Both the position numbers and the translations under genes were made by a program. From Gammaproteobacteria bacterium HGW-Gammaproteobacteria-1 (GTDB lineage: Bacteria; Pseudomonadota; Gammaproteobacteria; Thiohalomonadales; Thiohalomonadaceae): a stretch of DNA of 64,000 nt. Position 1 is the stretch's first letter. The number at the start of each line of letters is the position of its first letter. The stretch spans positions 124,001 to 188,000 of the forward strand of contig PGZL01000003.1 in the NCBI GenBank assembly GCA_002840095.1, read 5' to 3'. Positions 23,820 to 33,920 of the stretch are shown here, piece after piece. Under the pieces are notes generated by a model, which did not search any database, had not been told where the DNA came from, and saw only the letters and a list, made by a program, of their open reading frames with translations.

Positions 23820-25166
23820 ATGGCACGCAAGTATTTCGGCACCGACGGCATCCGCGGCAAAGTGGGCGATTTTCCCATTACGCCGGAATTCATGCTCAAG
23901 CTGGGCTGGGCCGCCGGGCGTGTCCTGTCGCAGGGCAATCACGCGGGCAAGGTGATCATCGGCAAGGACACGCGCATTTCCGGCTATATGTTCGAGTCGG
24001 CGCTGGAGGCCGGCCTGTCGGCGGCGGGGCTGGACATCCGCCTGCTCGGGCCCATGCCGACTCCGGCCATCGCCTACCTGACGCGCACCCTGCGCGCCAC
24101 TGCCGGCATCGTCATCAGCGCCTCGCACAATCCCTATGAAGATAACGGCATCAAGTTTTTCTCCGCTGCCGGCACCAAGCTGCCCGACGAAGTGGAGCTG
24201 GCCATCGAGGCGGCGCTGGACGAGCCGATGACCATGGCGCCGTCGGCGCGCCTGGGCAAGGCGGAGCGCGTGGTGGATGCGGGCGGCCGTTACATCGAGT
24301 TCTGCAAAAGCACCTTTCCCAACACCCTGAGCCTGGCCGGGCTGAAGATCGTGGTGGACTGCGCCAACGGCGCCACCTACTTCGTCGCGCCGCGCGTATT
24401 CCGCGAGCTGGGCGCCGAGGTGGTGAAGATCGGCGCCGAGCCCGACGGCCTCAACATCAACGTCGATTGCGGCTCGACCCATCCGGGCCTGCTGCAACGC
24501 ACGGTGCTGGAGCAGAAGGCCGATCTGGGCATTGCCTTCGACGGTGACGGCGATCGCGTCGTCATGGTGGACCATACCGGGGCCATCGTCGACGGCGACG
24601 AACTGCTGTTCATCATTGCCATGGAGCGTCACCGTCAGGGCGGGCTGGCCGGCGTGGTGGGTACGTTGATGAGCAATCTGGGCATGGAGCACGCCCTGGG
24701 CGCGGCCGGCATCGGTTTCGAGCGGGCCAAGGTGGGCGACCGTTATGTGCTGGAGCGCATGAGCGCCCTGGGCTGGCCCCTGGGCGGCGAATCCTCCGGC
24801 CACATCATCTGCCGCGACTGCACCACCACCGGCGACGGCATCGTCTCCGCCTTGCAGGTGCTGACGGCTCTCGCGCGCAGCGGCCGCAGCCTGCAGGAGC
24901 TCAAGGGCGGCATGAACAAATATCCCCAGACCATGGTGAACGTGCGCCTGCGCCAGCCCTTCGACGTGGCGGGGTCGGCCCTGGTCCAGGAAGCGGTGCG
25001 CGCGGCGGAGACAGCGTTCCAGGGCCGCGGCCGCGTCCTGCTGCGGCCTTCGGGCACCGAACCGGTGGTGCGGGTGATGGCCGAGGGGGAGGATGCGGTG
25101 CTGGTGGAGCGCATCGTTGCCGAGCTGGCCGCCGTGGTGCAGCAGGCGGTACAGGGTTCCAATTGA
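23820..25166 (+). CDS. glmM: Phosphoglucosamine mutase
   Basis: GlmM interconverts glucosamine-6-P and glucosamine-1-P on the way to UDP-GlcNAc. The 448-residue product has the phospho-serine loop with Ser102 in SASHNP. It also has the metal-binding DGDGDR loop, the sugar-binding GGESSGH loop and the phosphate-binding [12 protein letters not shown]. The start [13 protein letters not shown] is the family start, with GGAAGGACGG upstream. Confidence 0.97.
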   Translation: MARKYFGTDGIRGKVGDFPITPEFMLKLGWAAGRVLSQGNHAGKVIIGKDTRISGYMFESALEAGLSAAGLDIRLLGPMPTPAIAYLTRTLRATAGIVISASHNPYEDNGIKFFSAAGTKLPDEVELAIEAALDEPMTMAPSARLGKAERVVDAGGRYIEFCKSTFPNTLSLAGLKIVVDCANGATYFVAPRVFRELGAEVVKIGAEPDGLNINVDCGSTHPGLLQRTVLEQKADLGIAFDGDGDRVVMVDHTGAIVDGDELLFIIAMERHRQGGLAGVVGTLMSNLGMEHALGAAGIGFERAKVGDRYVLERMSALGWPLGGESSGHIICRDCTTTGDGIVSALQVLTALARSGRSLQELKGGMNKYPQTMVNVRLRQPFDVAGSALVQEAVRAAETAFQGRGRVLLRPSGTEPVVRVMAEGEDAVLVERIVAELAAVVQQAVQGSN

Positions 25167-25230
25167 TTTATTGGCGGCCAGCGGGTAAGCTTCCGCGCTG
25201 TTTTTGCACCGAATTCTGGAGGATGGGCTG

Positions 25231-25983
25231 ATGCGACGACCGCTGGTGGCTGGTAACTGGAAAATGAATGGCTCCAGGGCCACTATCAAGGCGCTGTTGG
25301 ACGGCATCAAGCAGGGTATCGGCGGTGTTACCAAGGCGGAAGTCGTGGTGTGTGCCCCCTATATCTACCTCCCGGATGTGGCGGCGCAGCTGGCCGGCAG
25401 TCCTGTCGCCTGGGGTGCGCAGAATCTGAGCACCGAGGCCTCCGGCGCCTTTACCGGCGAGATTGCCGCCTCGATGCTGCAGGATTTCCAGTGCCGTTAC
25501 GTCATCGTCGGCCACTCCGAGCGCCGCGCCCTGTATGGCGAGAGCGATGCGGTGGTGGCGAAGAAATTTGCCGTGGCCCGTGCCGCCGGCCTGGTGCCCA
25601 TCCTGTGCGTGGGTGAGACCCTGGACGAGCGCGAGCAGGGCGTCACCGAGCAGGTGGTGGCCCGCCAGTTGCAGGCGGTGATCGAGCTGGAAGGCATTGC
25701 TGCCCTGGCCGACGGCGTAATCGCCTACGAGCCGGTGTGGGCAATCGGTACCGGCAAGACCGCCAGCCCCGAACAGGCGCAGGACGTCCATGCCTTCATC
25801 CGCCGCAGCCTGGCCGCGGCCGATGGCGCCGTGGCGGACAAGGTGCAGATCCTTTACGGCGGCAGCATGAATGCCGCCAATGCGGCGTCGCTGTTGGCCC
25901 AGGCCGACATCGACGGCGGCCTCATCGGCGGTGCTTCGCTCAAGGCCGAAGACTTTTTGACCATTTGCCGCGCAGCCAACTAA
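25231..25983 (+). CDS. tpiA: Triosephosphate isomerase
   Basis: TpiA interconverts dihydroxyacetone phosphate and glyceraldehyde-3-phosphate. The 250-residue TIM barrel shows Lys11 (AGNWKMNG), catalytic His95 (VGHSERR) and catalytic Glu167 (AYEPVWAIGTG), and the phosphate loop LYGGSMN. I chose the ATG at 25231, eight bases after GGAGG. A frame opening at a TTG at 25204 is less likely. It is followed by secG 21 bases later. Confidence 0.97.
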   Translation: MRRPLVAGNWKMNGSRATIKALLDGIKQGIGGVTKAEVVVCAPYIYLPDVAAQLAGSPVAWGAQNLSTEASGAFTGEIAASMLQDFQCRYVIVGHSERRALYGESDAVVAKKFAVARAAGLVPILCVGETLDEREQGVTEQVVARQLQAVIELEGIAALADGVIAYEPVWAIGTGKTASPEQAQDVHAFIRRSLAAADGAVADKVQILYGGSMNAANAASLLAQADIDGGLIGGASLKAEDFLTICRAAN

Positions 25984-26004
25984 GGCGCGCCGGATAGGAA
26001 TAGT

Positions 26005-26334
26005 ATGCAGACGGTTATCCTGATTGTTCATGTACTGGCGGCGCTCGGCGTCGTAGGCCTGGTGTTGCTGCAGCAGGGCAAGGGTGCCGATGCCGGTGCC
26101 GCCTTCGGCAGCGGTGCCTCGGCAACCGTGTTCGGTGCCCGCGGTTCAGGTTCCTTCCTGACCCGTACCACGGCTATCCTGGCAGCGGTGTTTTTCCTGA
26201 CCAGCCTTTCCCTGGCCTATTTCTCCGGCCGCAGCGCGGCGCCCCAGAGCGTGACGGAAATCGTCGCGCCGGCGGCACCGGCTGATGCTCCGGCGGCGCA
26301 GGATAAGCCGGACCTGCCGGCGCCCAAGCAGTAA
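26005..26334 (+). CDS. secG: Protein translocase subunit SecG
   Basis: SecG is a small inner-membrane subunit of the SecYEG channel. The 109-residue product has two hydrophobic helices (about residues 2-20 and 52-72). The conserved cytoplasmic loop between them contains [18 protein letters not shown]-type sequence. An Ala/Pro-rich C-terminal tail is typical. The arrangement tpiA-secG-tRNA-Leu-nuo is conserved in many gammaproteobacteria. Confidence 0.95.
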   Translation: MQTVILIVHVLAALGVVGLVLLQQGKGADAGAAFGSGASATVFGARGSGSFLTRTTAILAAVFFLTSLSLAYFSGRSAAPQSVTEIVAPAAPADAPAAQDKPDLPAPKQ

Positions 26335-26347
26335 CACTCCAAGTTTT

Positions 26348-26432
26348 GCGGACGTGGTGGAATTGGTAGACACGCCATCTTGAGGGGGTGGTGGCGCAAG
26401 CCGTGTGGGTTCGAGTCCCACCGTCCGCACCA
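26348..26432 (+). tRNA. tRNA-Leu (GAG)
   Basis: A cloverleaf of 85 bases with the acceptor pair GCGGACG/CGTCCGC, a type II variable arm (GGCGCAAGCCGT region), a GGTTCGAGTCC T-arm and an encoded CCA. The anticodon stem CCATC/GGTGG encloses TTGAGGG, anticodon GAG. It follows secG as leuU does in E. coli. Confidence 0.97.
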
Positions 26433-26436
26433 AATC

Positions 26437-26470
26437 AAAACCCGGTTCAGTGATGAACCGGGTTTTTTTT
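26437..26470 (+). terminator. Rho-independent terminator after tRNA-Leu
   Basis: AAAACCCGGTTCA (26437-26449) pairs with TGAACCGGGTTTT (26454-26466) around GTGA, and the T-run at 26463-26470 follows. It ends the tpiA-secG-tRNA transcript before the nuo promoter region. Confidence 0.97.
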
Positions 26471-26741
26471 CGTCCCTCGTCAAGTTGGCTCGGTGCCTGC
26501 CTTGGTCTGCCGGGAGATTGCAGTCACTGTCATGCGTTCTGGAACGCGGCAGCTTGATTCTGCTGGTGTTGGCGCGCAAGCAATGGTGTGTTTGTGTGTC
26601 CTGAACGTTATGCAGTTACCAATCAGCGACATTTTTGAGTGACTGCAGTTACCTCGCGGTGTCATCAAACACGATATGCCCTAAAAATTTTAATGACTCT
26701 ATAACTTCATGAAACAAAAAGAGAAATGTCATAACTCAAAC
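26471..26741. other. Non-coding region upstream of nuoA with short repeats
   Basis: No gene is supported here. The stretch contains a 9-base inverted repeat GCAGTCACT (26520-26528) / AGTGACTGC (26638-26646). It also has a 10-base direct repeat TGCAGTTACC (26611-26620 and 26644-26653). From about 26655 on it becomes clearly AT-richer than the surrounding genes. It is probably a regulatory region for the nuo operon; no known operator was recognised. Confidence 0.5.
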
Positions 26742-26771
26742 TTGACACCCGATCAGCCACTAGCCTAGACT
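26742..26771 (+). promoter_or_regulatory. Probable nuo operon promoter
   Basis: A perfect TTGACA (26742-26747) is followed after 18 bases by TAGACT (26766-26771). A frame shifted by one gives CTAGAC at 17 bases. It lies within an AT-rich stretch about 95 bases before the nuoA start, giving a long 5' leader. Confidence 0.65.
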
Positions 26772-26864
26772 CCGTGGACTTTATAAATAGCAGAACAACA
26801 TAATTATTTTGTCGGAATTTGCAGGGTATAACGCAAAATTCCGCTTTTGGGAGCGTAGGCAAGC

Positions 26865-27221
26865 ATGCTGGAAAACTACCTGCCGATCCTCATCTTCATG
26901 GTCGTCGGCCTCCTGTTCGGCGCCTTCTTCATTGTCATCGGATTTGCCCTCGGTCCGCGCAAGCCGGATGCGGAAAAACTGTCCACCTACGAGTGCGGTT
27001 TTGAGGCGTTTGAAGATGCACGCATGAAGTTCGATGTGCGCTATTACCTGGTGGCCATACTCTTCATCATTTTCGATCTGGAAATCGCCTTTCTGTTTCC
27101 CTGGGCCGTGGCCCTGCGTGAAATCGGCATGTTCGGCTTTCTGGCCATGATGCTGTTCCTCGGCCTGCTGGTCATCGGTTTCATCTACGAGTGGAAGAAG
27201 GGGGCCCTGCAATGGGAGTAG
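26865..27221 (+). CDS. nuoA: NADH-quinone oxidoreductase subunit A
   Basis: NuoA is a membrane subunit of respiratory complex I near the quinone-site entrance. The 118-residue product has three hydrophobic helices (about 6-28, 60-82 and 88-110). The conserved loop [23 protein letters not shown] lies between helices 1 and 2. The start ATG at 26865 fits the family length. It is the first gene of the 14-gene operon. Confidence 0.97.
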   Translation: MLENYLPILIFMVVGLLFGAFFIVIGFALGPRKPDAEKLSTYECGFEAFEDARMKFDVRYYLVAILFIIFDLEIAFLFPWAVALREIGMFGFLAMMLFLGLLVIGFIYEWKKGALQWE

Positions 27222-27341
27222 CCGTGCGAGCAGGGTGCAGGGGCCCGGCGCACAACGCGGGGATGCAACCGTCGCGAGTCGCGGCATGCCGGCAGCGTGC
27301 ACTATGCGTGTCCATGGGCAGACTTTATAGCGAGGTGCGCT

Positions 27342-27818
27342 GTGGGCATTGAAGGTATCCTGGAAAAGGGCTTCGTCACCACCTCCGCCGACAAGCTGAT
27401 CAACTGGGCCCGCACCGGCTCCATGTGGCCGATGACCTTTGGTCTGGCCTGCTGCGCGGTGGAAATGATGCAGGCCGGCGCCTCGCGCTACGACCTGGAT
27501 CGTTTCGGCATTGTGTTCCGCCCCAGCCCGCGTCAGTCTGACGTGATGATCGTGGCCGGGACCCTGTGCAACAAAATGGCCGCCCCTCTGCGCAAGGTCT
27601 ATGACCAGATGCCGGAGCCGCGCTGGGTCATCTCCATGGGCTCCTGCGCCAATGGCGGCGGTTACTATCACTATTCCTACTCTGTGGTGCGCGGCTGCGA
27701 TCGCATCGTGCCGGTCGACATCTACGTGCCGGGCTGTCCGCCCACGGCGGAGGCGCTCCTGTACGGCATCCTGCAGTTGCAGAACAAGATCCGGCGCACC
27801 AGCACCATAGCCCGATAA
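27342..27818 (+). CDS. nuoB: NADH-quinone oxidoreductase subunit B
   Basis: NuoB carries the terminal iron-sulfur cluster N2 that passes electrons to quinone. The 158-residue product has the four N2 ligands Cys37-Cys38, Cys102 and Cys132 (CC, GSC, PGCPP). I chose GTG at 27342 after GAGGTG: the protein then starts [15 protein letters not shown] as in relatives. An ATG-like frame opening at 27297 adds residues with no homology. A 120-base gap separates it from nuoA, the longest in the operon, with no visible gene or clear structure. Confidence 0.96.
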   Translation: MGIEGILEKGFVTTSADKLINWARTGSMWPMTFGLACCAVEMMQAGASRYDLDRFGIVFRPSPRQSDVMIVAGTLCNKMAAPLRKVYDQMPEPRWVISMGSCANGGGYYHYSYSVVRGCDRIVPVDIYVPGCPPTAEALLYGILQLQNKIRRTSTIAR

Positions 27819-27835
27819 CAGCGAGACAAAGCGGC

Positions 27836-28459
27836 ATGTCTGATTACTATCAGAGTCTTTCATCGCGCGTGCAGCAGCGCCTGCAGGGTCGTATCGGCAG
27901 GTGCGGCGTGGCCCTGGGGGAACTCACCGTCGAGGTGCCCAAGGCGCACCTGCTCGAGGTCTGCCGCGTATTGCGCGACGAGCCGGAGTTTGCCTGCGAG
28001 CAGCTGATCGACCTGTGCGGGCTGGACTATTCCGCGTACGGCAACGGCGGCTGGAGCGGCCCGCGCTATGCGGTGGCCTATCACCTGTTGTCCGTACACC
28101 GCAATCATCGCATCCGCCTCAAGGTATTCACCGACGGCGAAGTGCCGCTGGTGGATTCCGTGGTTTCCATCTGGAGCTCGGCCAACTGGTACGAGCGCGA
28201 GGCCTTCGACCTGTTTGGCATCGTGTTCGAGGGGCATCCGGATCTGCGCCGCATTCTTACCGACTACGGTTTCGTCGGGCACCCGTTCCGCAAGGACTTC
28301 CCGGTCAGCGGCAATGTGGAAATGCGTTACGACCCGGACAAGGGCCGCGTCGTGTACCAGCCGGTCAGCATCGAGCCGCGCGACATGATTCCGCGCGTCA
28401 TCCGCCACGACCATCGCTATGTGACGCCGGAAGTGCCGGTTGCGCAGGGGGGCAAGTAA
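27836..28459 (+). CDS. nuoC: NADH-quinone oxidoreductase subunit C
   Basis: NuoC (30-kDa subunit) is a peripheral-arm subunit packed against NuoD. The 207-residue product contains the family signature [23 protein letters not shown] followed by [15 protein letters not shown]. It is a separate gene here, not fused to nuoD as in E. coli. Confidence 0.96.
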   Translation: MSDYYQSLSSRVQQRLQGRIGRCGVALGELTVEVPKAHLLEVCRVLRDEPEFACEQLIDLCGLDYSAYGNGGWSGPRYAVAYHLLSVHRNHRIRLKVFTDGEVPLVDSVVSIWSSANWYEREAFDLFGIVFEGHPDLRRILTDYGFVGHPFRKDFPVSGNVEMRYDPDKGRVVYQPVSIEPRDMIPRVIRHDHRYVTPEVPVAQGGK

Positions 28460-28461
28460 CC

Positions 28462-29721
28462 GTGGCCGAGATTCGCAATTTCACCCTGAACTTCGGGCCG
28501 CAGCATCCCGCTGCACACGGCGTGCTGCGTCTGGTCCTGGAAATGGACGGCGAAGTCATCCAGCGCGCCGACCCGCATATCGGCCTGCTGCACCGCGCCA
28601 CGGAAAAGCTGGCCGAACAGCGGCACTATGTACAGAACCTGCCCTATATGGATCGCCTCGACTATGTGTCGATGATGTCCAACGAACATGCCTACTGCAT
28701 GGCCATCGAAAAAATGCTCGGCATCGAGGTGCCGGAACGCGGTCAGTACATCCGCGTGATGTTCGACGAAATCACCCGCATCCTCAATCACCTGCTGTGG
28801 ATCGGCTCGCATGCCCTCGACGTGGGCGCCATGACCATGTTTCTTTACGCCTTCCGCGAGCGTGAGGATTTGATGGATTGCTACGAGGCTGTGTCCGGTG
28901 CGCGTCTGCACGCGGCCTATTACCGTCCGGGCGGCGTCTATCGCGATCTGCCCGATCGCATGCCGAGCTATGACACCAAGGCCACCAAGTGGAACTCGGA
29001 GGCCAGCCTCAAGGTCCGCAACGAAAACCGCCAGGGTTCGCTGCTGGATTTCATCGAGGATTTCACCAATCGCTTCCCCGGCTATGTGGACGAGTACGAA
29101 ACCCTGCTGACCGACAACCGCATCTGGAAGCAGCGTACCGTCGGCATCGGCGTCGTATCGCCGGAACGCGCGCTGCAGATGGGCTTTACCGGTCCGATGT
29201 TGCGCGGTTCGGGCGTGGCCTGGGATCTGCGCAAGAAGCAGCCCTACGAGGTGTACGACAAACTGGCGTTCGACATTCCGGTCGGCAGCAACGGCGACAG
29301 CTATGATCGCTACCTGGTGCGCATCGAGGAATTCCGCCAGTCCAACCGTATCATCAAGCAGTGCGTCAACTGGCTGCGCAAGAACCCCGGCCCGGTAATG
29401 GTGGACGACCACAAGGTGGCGCCGCCGCCGCGTGCTGAAATGAAACAGGACATGGAAGCGTTGATCCACCACTTCAAGCTCTTTTCCGAGGGTATCAGCC
29501 TGCCGGAAGGGGAGGCCTATGCGGCGGTGGAGCATCCCAAGGGCGAGTTCGGCATCTATCTGGTGTCCGACGGCGCCAACAAACCCTATCGCATGAAAAT
29601 CCGTGCCCCCGGTTTCGCCCATCTGTCGGGCCTCGACGAGATGGTGCGCGGCCACATGCTGGCCGACGTGGTCACCGTAATCGGCACGCAGGACATCGTA
29701 TTCGGAGAGATTGACCGCTGA
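28462..29721 (+). CDS. nuoD: NADH-quinone oxidoreductase subunit D
   Basis: NuoD (49-kDa subunit) forms the quinone pocket with NuoB. The 419-residue product has [10 protein letters not shown] near the start (residues 12-21), which contributes the conserved quinone-site His, [10 protein letters not shown], and the C-terminal [12 protein letters not shown]. No ATG fits. GTG at 28462, shortly after GGGGGG, gives the family start [12 protein letters not shown]. It begins three bases after the nuoC stop. Confidence 0.96.
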   Translation: MAEIRNFTLNFGPQHPAAHGVLRLVLEMDGEVIQRADPHIGLLHRATEKLAEQRHYVQNLPYMDRLDYVSMMSNEHAYCMAIEKMLGIEVPERGQYIRVMFDEITRILNHLLWIGSHALDVGAMTMFLYAFREREDLMDCYEAVSGARLHAAYYRPGGVYRDLPDRMPSYDTKATKWNSEASLKVRNENRQGSLLDFIEDFTNRFPGYVDEYETLLTDNRIWKQRTVGIGVVSPERALQMGFTGPMLRGSGVAWDLRKKQPYEVYDKLAFDIPVGSNGDSYDRYLVRIEEFRQSNRIIKQCVNWLRKNPGPVMVDDHKVAPPPRAEMKQDMEALIHHFKLFSEGISLPEGEAYAAVEHPKGEFGIYLVSDGANKPYRMKIRAPGFAHLSGLDEMVRGHMLADVVTVIGTQDIVFGEIDR

Positions 29722-30215
29722 TGGCACAGGCAAACATCGAATTGCTGACGCCGGCCTCGCGTGCCGAGATCGACACCTGGGTCGCCAAGTACCCGGCCGA
29801 ACGCAAGCAGTCGGCCGTGATGGCGGCGCTGCGTATCGCCCAGGATCAGAACGGCGGCTGGCTGACCACTGAGTTGATGGATGCAGTGGCGGCTTATCTG
29901 GGGATCGCCCCCATTGCAGTGTACGAAGTGGCCACCTTCTATTCCATGTACCAGTTGGAGCCGGTGGGCCGCCACAGAATCAACGTCTGCACCAATATTT
30001 CCTGCCTGCTGCGCGGGTCGGAAGAGGTGGTGGACCACCTGCAGAAACGCCTGGGCGTCAAACTGGGCGAAACCACCGCCGACGGGCGCTTTACGCTGAA
30101 GGAAGTCGAGTGCCTCGGTGCCTGCGTCAATGCGCCGGTGGCGCAGATCGCGCGGCAATATTACGAGCAGCTCACCCCTGAGCTTATCGACCGCATCATC
30201 GACGGCCTGGAATAA
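29721..30215 (+). CDS. nuoE: NADH-quinone oxidoreductase subunit E
   Basis: NuoE (24-kDa subunit) holds the 2Fe-2S cluster N1a in the NADH module. The 164-residue product has the ligand pattern Cys90, Cys95, Cys131, Cys135 in a thioredoxin-like fold. The ATG shares one base with the nuoD stop (TGATG). Confidence 0.96.
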   Translation: MAQANIELLTPASRAEIDTWVAKYPAERKQSAVMAALRIAQDQNGGWLTTELMDAVAAYLGIAPIAVYEVATFYSMYQLEPVGRHRINVCTNISCLLRGSEEVVDHLQKRLGVKLGETTADGRFTLKEVECLGACVNAPVAQIARQYYEQLTPELIDRIIDGLE

Positions 30216-30230
30216 GGGGGCGCACTGCAC

Positions 30231-31496
30231 ATGGCCAATGACGTCTGTTTCCGCACCCTGCACCTGGACCAGCCCTGGACGTTGGATAGTTACCGCAGTG
30301 TGGGTGGCTATTCGGTATGGGAAAAAATACTCAAGGAGAAAACCTCTCCCGACAGCATCATCGCCGAGCTGAAGACCTCGGCCCTGCGTGGTCGCGGTGG
30401 TGCCGGTTTCCCCACCGGGCTCAAGTGGAGCTTCATGCCGCGCAACGTCGAAGGCCAGAAATACGTAGTGTGCAACTCCGACGAAGGCGAGCCGGGCACC
30501 TGCAAGGATCGCGACATCCTGCGCTACAACCCGCACCAGCTGGTCGAAGGTATGGCCATCGCCGGCTACACCATCGGCGCCACCAAGGGTTACAACTATA
30601 TCCGCGGTGAATTCTGGGAGCCCTATGAGCGCTTCCAGGCCGCCATCGAGGAAGCCCGCGCCGCCGGCCTGCTGGGCAAGAACATCATGGGTTCGGGCAT
30701 CGATTTCGACATCGACGTCCATCTCGGCGCCGGCGCCTACGTCTGCGGCGAGGAAACCGCATTGCTGGAATCGCTGGAAGGCAAGAAAGGCCAGCCGCGC
30801 TTCAAGCCGCCGTTCCCGGCAAGCTTCGGCCTGTACGGCCGTCCCACCACCATCAACAACACCGAGTCACTGGCGTCGGTGCCGGCGATCCTGCAGCACG
30901 GCGGCCAATGGTTCCTGGAACTGGGCAAGCCCAACAACGGCGGCACCAAGCTGTTTTCCGTTTCCGGTCACGTCAACAAGCCGGGCAACTACGAGGTGCC
31001 CATGGGCCTGCCGTTTGCCGAACTGCTGGAGATGGCCGGCGGCGTATGGAAGGGGCGCAAGCTGAAGGCCGTGATCCCGGGCGGCAGTTCCACCCCGGTG
31101 CTGCCGGCGGAAATCGCCATGGGCATGACCATGGACTACGACTCCATTTCCAAGGCCGGTTCCATGCTCGGTGCCGGTTCGGTCATCGTGATGGACGAAA
31201 CCACCTGCATGGTGAAGGTGCTGGCGCGCCTGTCCCACTTCTATTACGAGGAATCCTGCGGGCAATGCACGCCCTGCCGTGAAGGTACCGGCTGGCTGGC
31301 GCGCATGGTGCACCGCATCGAACACGGTGAGGGACGGCAGGAGGATTTGGACCTGCTGGTGCGTGCCGCCAGCCAGATCGAGGGGCATACCATTTGTGCC
31401 CTCGGTGATGCGGCGGCGATGCCGGTGAAGAGCTTCATCAAGCACTACCGCGACGAATTCCAGTACCACATCGATCACAAGAAGTGCATGGTGTGA
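30231..31496 (+). CDS. nuoF: NADH-quinone oxidoreductase subunit F
   Basis: NuoF (51-kDa subunit) binds NADH and FMN and holds cluster N3. The 421-residue product has the nucleotide/FMN segments [15 protein letters not shown] and [19 protein letters not shown]. The N3 ligands are in [12 protein letters not shown] with a distal Cys in [13 protein letters not shown]. It is full length and lies 15 bases after nuoE. Confidence 0.97.
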   Translation: MANDVCFRTLHLDQPWTLDSYRSVGGYSVWEKILKEKTSPDSIIAELKTSALRGRGGAGFPTGLKWSFMPRNVEGQKYVVCNSDEGEPGTCKDRDILRYNPHQLVEGMAIAGYTIGATKGYNYIRGEFWEPYERFQAAIEEARAAGLLGKNIMGSGIDFDIDVHLGAGAYVCGEETALLESLEGKKGQPRFKPPFPASFGLYGRPTTINNTESLASVPAILQHGGQWFLELGKPNNGGTKLFSVSGHVNKPGNYEVPMGLPFAELLEMAGGVWKGRKLKAVIPGGSSTPVLPAEIAMGMTMDYDSISKAGSMLGAGSVIVMDETTCMVKVLARLSHFYYEESCGQCTPCREGTGWLARMVHRIEHGEGRQEDLDLLVRAASQIEGHTICALGDAAAMPVKSFIKHYRDEFQYHIDHKKCMV

Positions 31497-31503
31497 CACC
31501 AGC

Positions 31504-33894
31504 GTGAGCGACGGCAGAGACATGGTAACTATCGAGATCAACGGCAAACCGGTACAGGCACGGCCAGGCACCATGCTGATCGAGGCCGCCGACGAGGCCG
31601 GCATCACCATCCCGCGCTTCTGCTATCACAAGAAGCTGTCGGTGGCGGCCAGCTGCCGCATGTGTCTGGTGGAGGTGGAGAAGGTGGCCAAGCCGCTGCC
31701 GGCCTGCGCCACGCCGGTGACCGAAGGAATGAAGGTATGGACCCGATCGGCCAAGGCGATTGCCGCACAGCGCAACGTCATGGAGTTCCTGCTTATCAAC
31801 CATCCGCTCGACTGCCCCATTTGCGATCAGGGCGGCGAATGCGATCTGCAGGAAATGGCCGTGGGTTATGGCCGGGACGTATCGCAGTTTCATGAGGGCA
31901 AGCGTGTCGTGGCTTCGCCCGACATCGGCCCGCTGGTCGCCACCGACATGACGCGTTGCATCCATTGCACGCGCTGCGTGCGGTTTGGCGAGGAGATCGC
32001 CGGCCTGACGGAGCTGGGTGCGCCGGGACGCGGCGAGCACATGTATATCAGCACGTATGTGGAGAAATCGCTGTCCTCCGAAGTGTCCGGCAACATCATC
32101 GACCTGTGCCCGGTGGGCGCGCTCACCTCGCGGCCCTACCGCTACACGGCACGGCCGTGGGAGCTGACGGCGCAGGACTCGGTATCTCCGCACGACTGCG
32201 TCGGTGCCAATCTGCGCCTCGATCTGCGTGGCCGCAAGGTGATGCGGGTACGGCCGCGGGAAAACGAGGAGATCAACGAGGTCTGGCTGGCGGACCGCGA
32301 TCGTTTCAGCTATCTGGCAGCCGCTCATGACGAACGCCTGACCGCGCCGCAGGTGAAGCGCGACGGCGTCTGGCAGACCGTGGACTGGAATACGGCGCTG
32401 ACCGCCGCGGCGCAGGGATTGCGCAGCGTGGTGCAGAACCATGGCGCGGCGCAGCTGGGCGCGTTGGCCGGCTATGGCGCGACCACCGAAGAGCTGTACC
32501 TGTTGCAGAAACTGGTGCGCGGCCTCGGCAGCGACAATGTCGATCATCGCCTGCGCCAAATTGATTTCTCGGCGCAGGACGCCATGCCTGCGTTCCCGTG
32601 GCTGGGGCAGGCACTGGCCGATCTGGACAATCTCGATGCCGCGCTGCTGGTCGGTTCCAACGTGCGCAAGGAACAGCCGCTGGTGGCGCTGCGCCTGCGC
32701 AAGGCGGCCCGCGGCGGCGCGCGCCTGATGGCGCTCAATCCGCTCGACTACGATCTCAATTTCCCGCTGGCGGCACGCCGTATCGTCAGCCCGGCGGCCA
32801 TGGTGCAGGAACTCACAGCCGTTGCCCAGGCTCTGTTGGAGCTGGCGGGTGAGGCGGCGCCGGAGGGGTTTGCCGCCCTGGCCGCGGGCGTGGCCGTGCT
32901 GGATGAGCATCGCGCGATTGCGCGCAATCTCAAGGATGCCGCGCAGGCGGCGGTCCTGGTGGGCAATTCCGTCGCCCATCATCCGCAGCAGGGTGCGGTA
33001 CAGATGCTGGCCGGCCTGGTGGCGCGACTCTCCGGTGCGCGTTTCGGCATATTGGCCGAAGGTGGAAACAGCGCCGGTGCCTGGCTGGCCGGTGCCGTGC
33101 CCCACCGTCTTCCCGGCGGCGTAGCGGGCAGCGGTACCGGGCTGGATTGGCGTGGCATGATTGCGGCAGGGCTTAAGGGCTACCTGGTGCTCAATGCCGA
33201 GCCGGAACTGGATTGTATTGAAGGCTCCGCGGCGCAGGCAGCGCTCACCGCTGCCGAATGCGTGGTGGCACTGACGCCTTACGCCACCGACGCCATGCGC
33301 GAGTATGCCGATGTGCTGCTGCCCATTGCGCTGTTCAGTGAAACCTCGGGTACGCTGGTTAACATCGAAGGACGCTGGCAGAGCTTCAGCGGCGCAGCCG
33401 CGGCGCCGGGCGAGGCACGGCCGGGCTGGAAGGTGCTGCGCGTTATGGGCAACCTGTGCGATCTGGACGGTTTCGATTACGACGCACCGGACGAGGTCAG
33501 CCGTGAGCTGGCGGCCGCCTGCAGTGCGGTATTGCCGAGCAGCAAGATGGCCTGGAAGGCGCCGGCACCGGCCTTGCACATGGGCGCGTCCCTGAGCCGC
33601 ATCGTCGACTACCCCATATACAGCGTCGACGGCATCGTGCGCCGCAGCGCGGCCTTGCAGCAGACTCCCGACGCCACCACCGGCGCGGCACGCGTCAACG
33701 CCGCCACGGCGGCGCAGCTGGGCGTGGCCGCTGCGGTACAGGTGCAGGTGATGCAGGGCGGCGGCAGCTGCGTATTGCCGCTGCTGCTGGATGAGCGCGT
33801 ACCCAACGGCTGCGTGCATGTGCCGGCCGGTCTGGCGGCAACGGCCGCGCTGGGGGCCGTGGATGCGGCACTGGAATTGACAGTAGCGCAATGA
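31504..33894 (+). CDS. nuoG: NADH-quinone oxidoreductase subunit G
   Basis: NuoG (75-kDa subunit) carries several iron-sulfur clusters of the peripheral arm. The 796-residue product opens with a ferredoxin-like 2Fe-2S domain (CYHKK, CRMC, C). A His-x3-Cys 4Fe-4S motif (HPLDCPICDQGGECDLQ) and CIHCTRCVRFGEE follow, then the molybdopterin-oxidoreductase-like part without a cofactor role. I chose GTG at 31504 because relatives begin M-S-x(2-4)-VTIEI; ATG at 31522 is the alternative. The C-terminal third is Ala-rich and divergent, as usual. Confidence 0.95.
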   Translation: MSDGRDMVTIEINGKPVQARPGTMLIEAADEAGITIPRFCYHKKLSVAASCRMCLVEVEKVAKPLPACATPVTEGMKVWTRSAKAIAAQRNVMEFLLINHPLDCPICDQGGECDLQEMAVGYGRDVSQFHEGKRVVASPDIGPLVATDMTRCIHCTRCVRFGEEIAGLTELGAPGRGEHMYISTYVEKSLSSEVSGNIIDLCPVGALTSRPYRYTARPWELTAQDSVSPHDCVGANLRLDLRGRKVMRVRPRENEEINEVWLADRDRFSYLAAAHDERLTAPQVKRDGVWQTVDWNTALTAAAQGLRSVVQNHGAAQLGALAGYGATTEELYLLQKLVRGLGSDNVDHRLRQIDFSAQDAMPAFPWLGQALADLDNLDAALLVGSNVRKEQPLVALRLRKAARGGARLMALNPLDYDLNFPLAARRIVSPAAMVQELTAVAQALLELAGEAAPEGFAALAAGVAVLDEHRAIARNLKDAAQAAVLVGNSVAHHPQQGAVQMLAGLVARLSGARFGILAEGGNSAGAWLAGAVPHRLPGGVAGSGTGLDWRGMIAAGLKGYLVLNAEPELDCIEGSAAQAALTAAECVVALTPYATDAMREYADVLLPIALFSETSGTLVNIEGRWQSFSGAAAAPGEARPGWKVLRVMGNLCDLDGFDYDAPDEVSRELAAACSAVLPSSKMAWKAPAPALHMGASLSRIVDYPIYSVDGIVRRSAALQQTPDATTGAARVNAATAAQLGVAAAVQVQVMQGGGSCVLPLLLDERVPNGCVHVPAGLAATAALGAVDAALELTVAQ

Positions 33895-33920
33895 GTATTG
33901 AAGGCGACCGGTAACGACGC

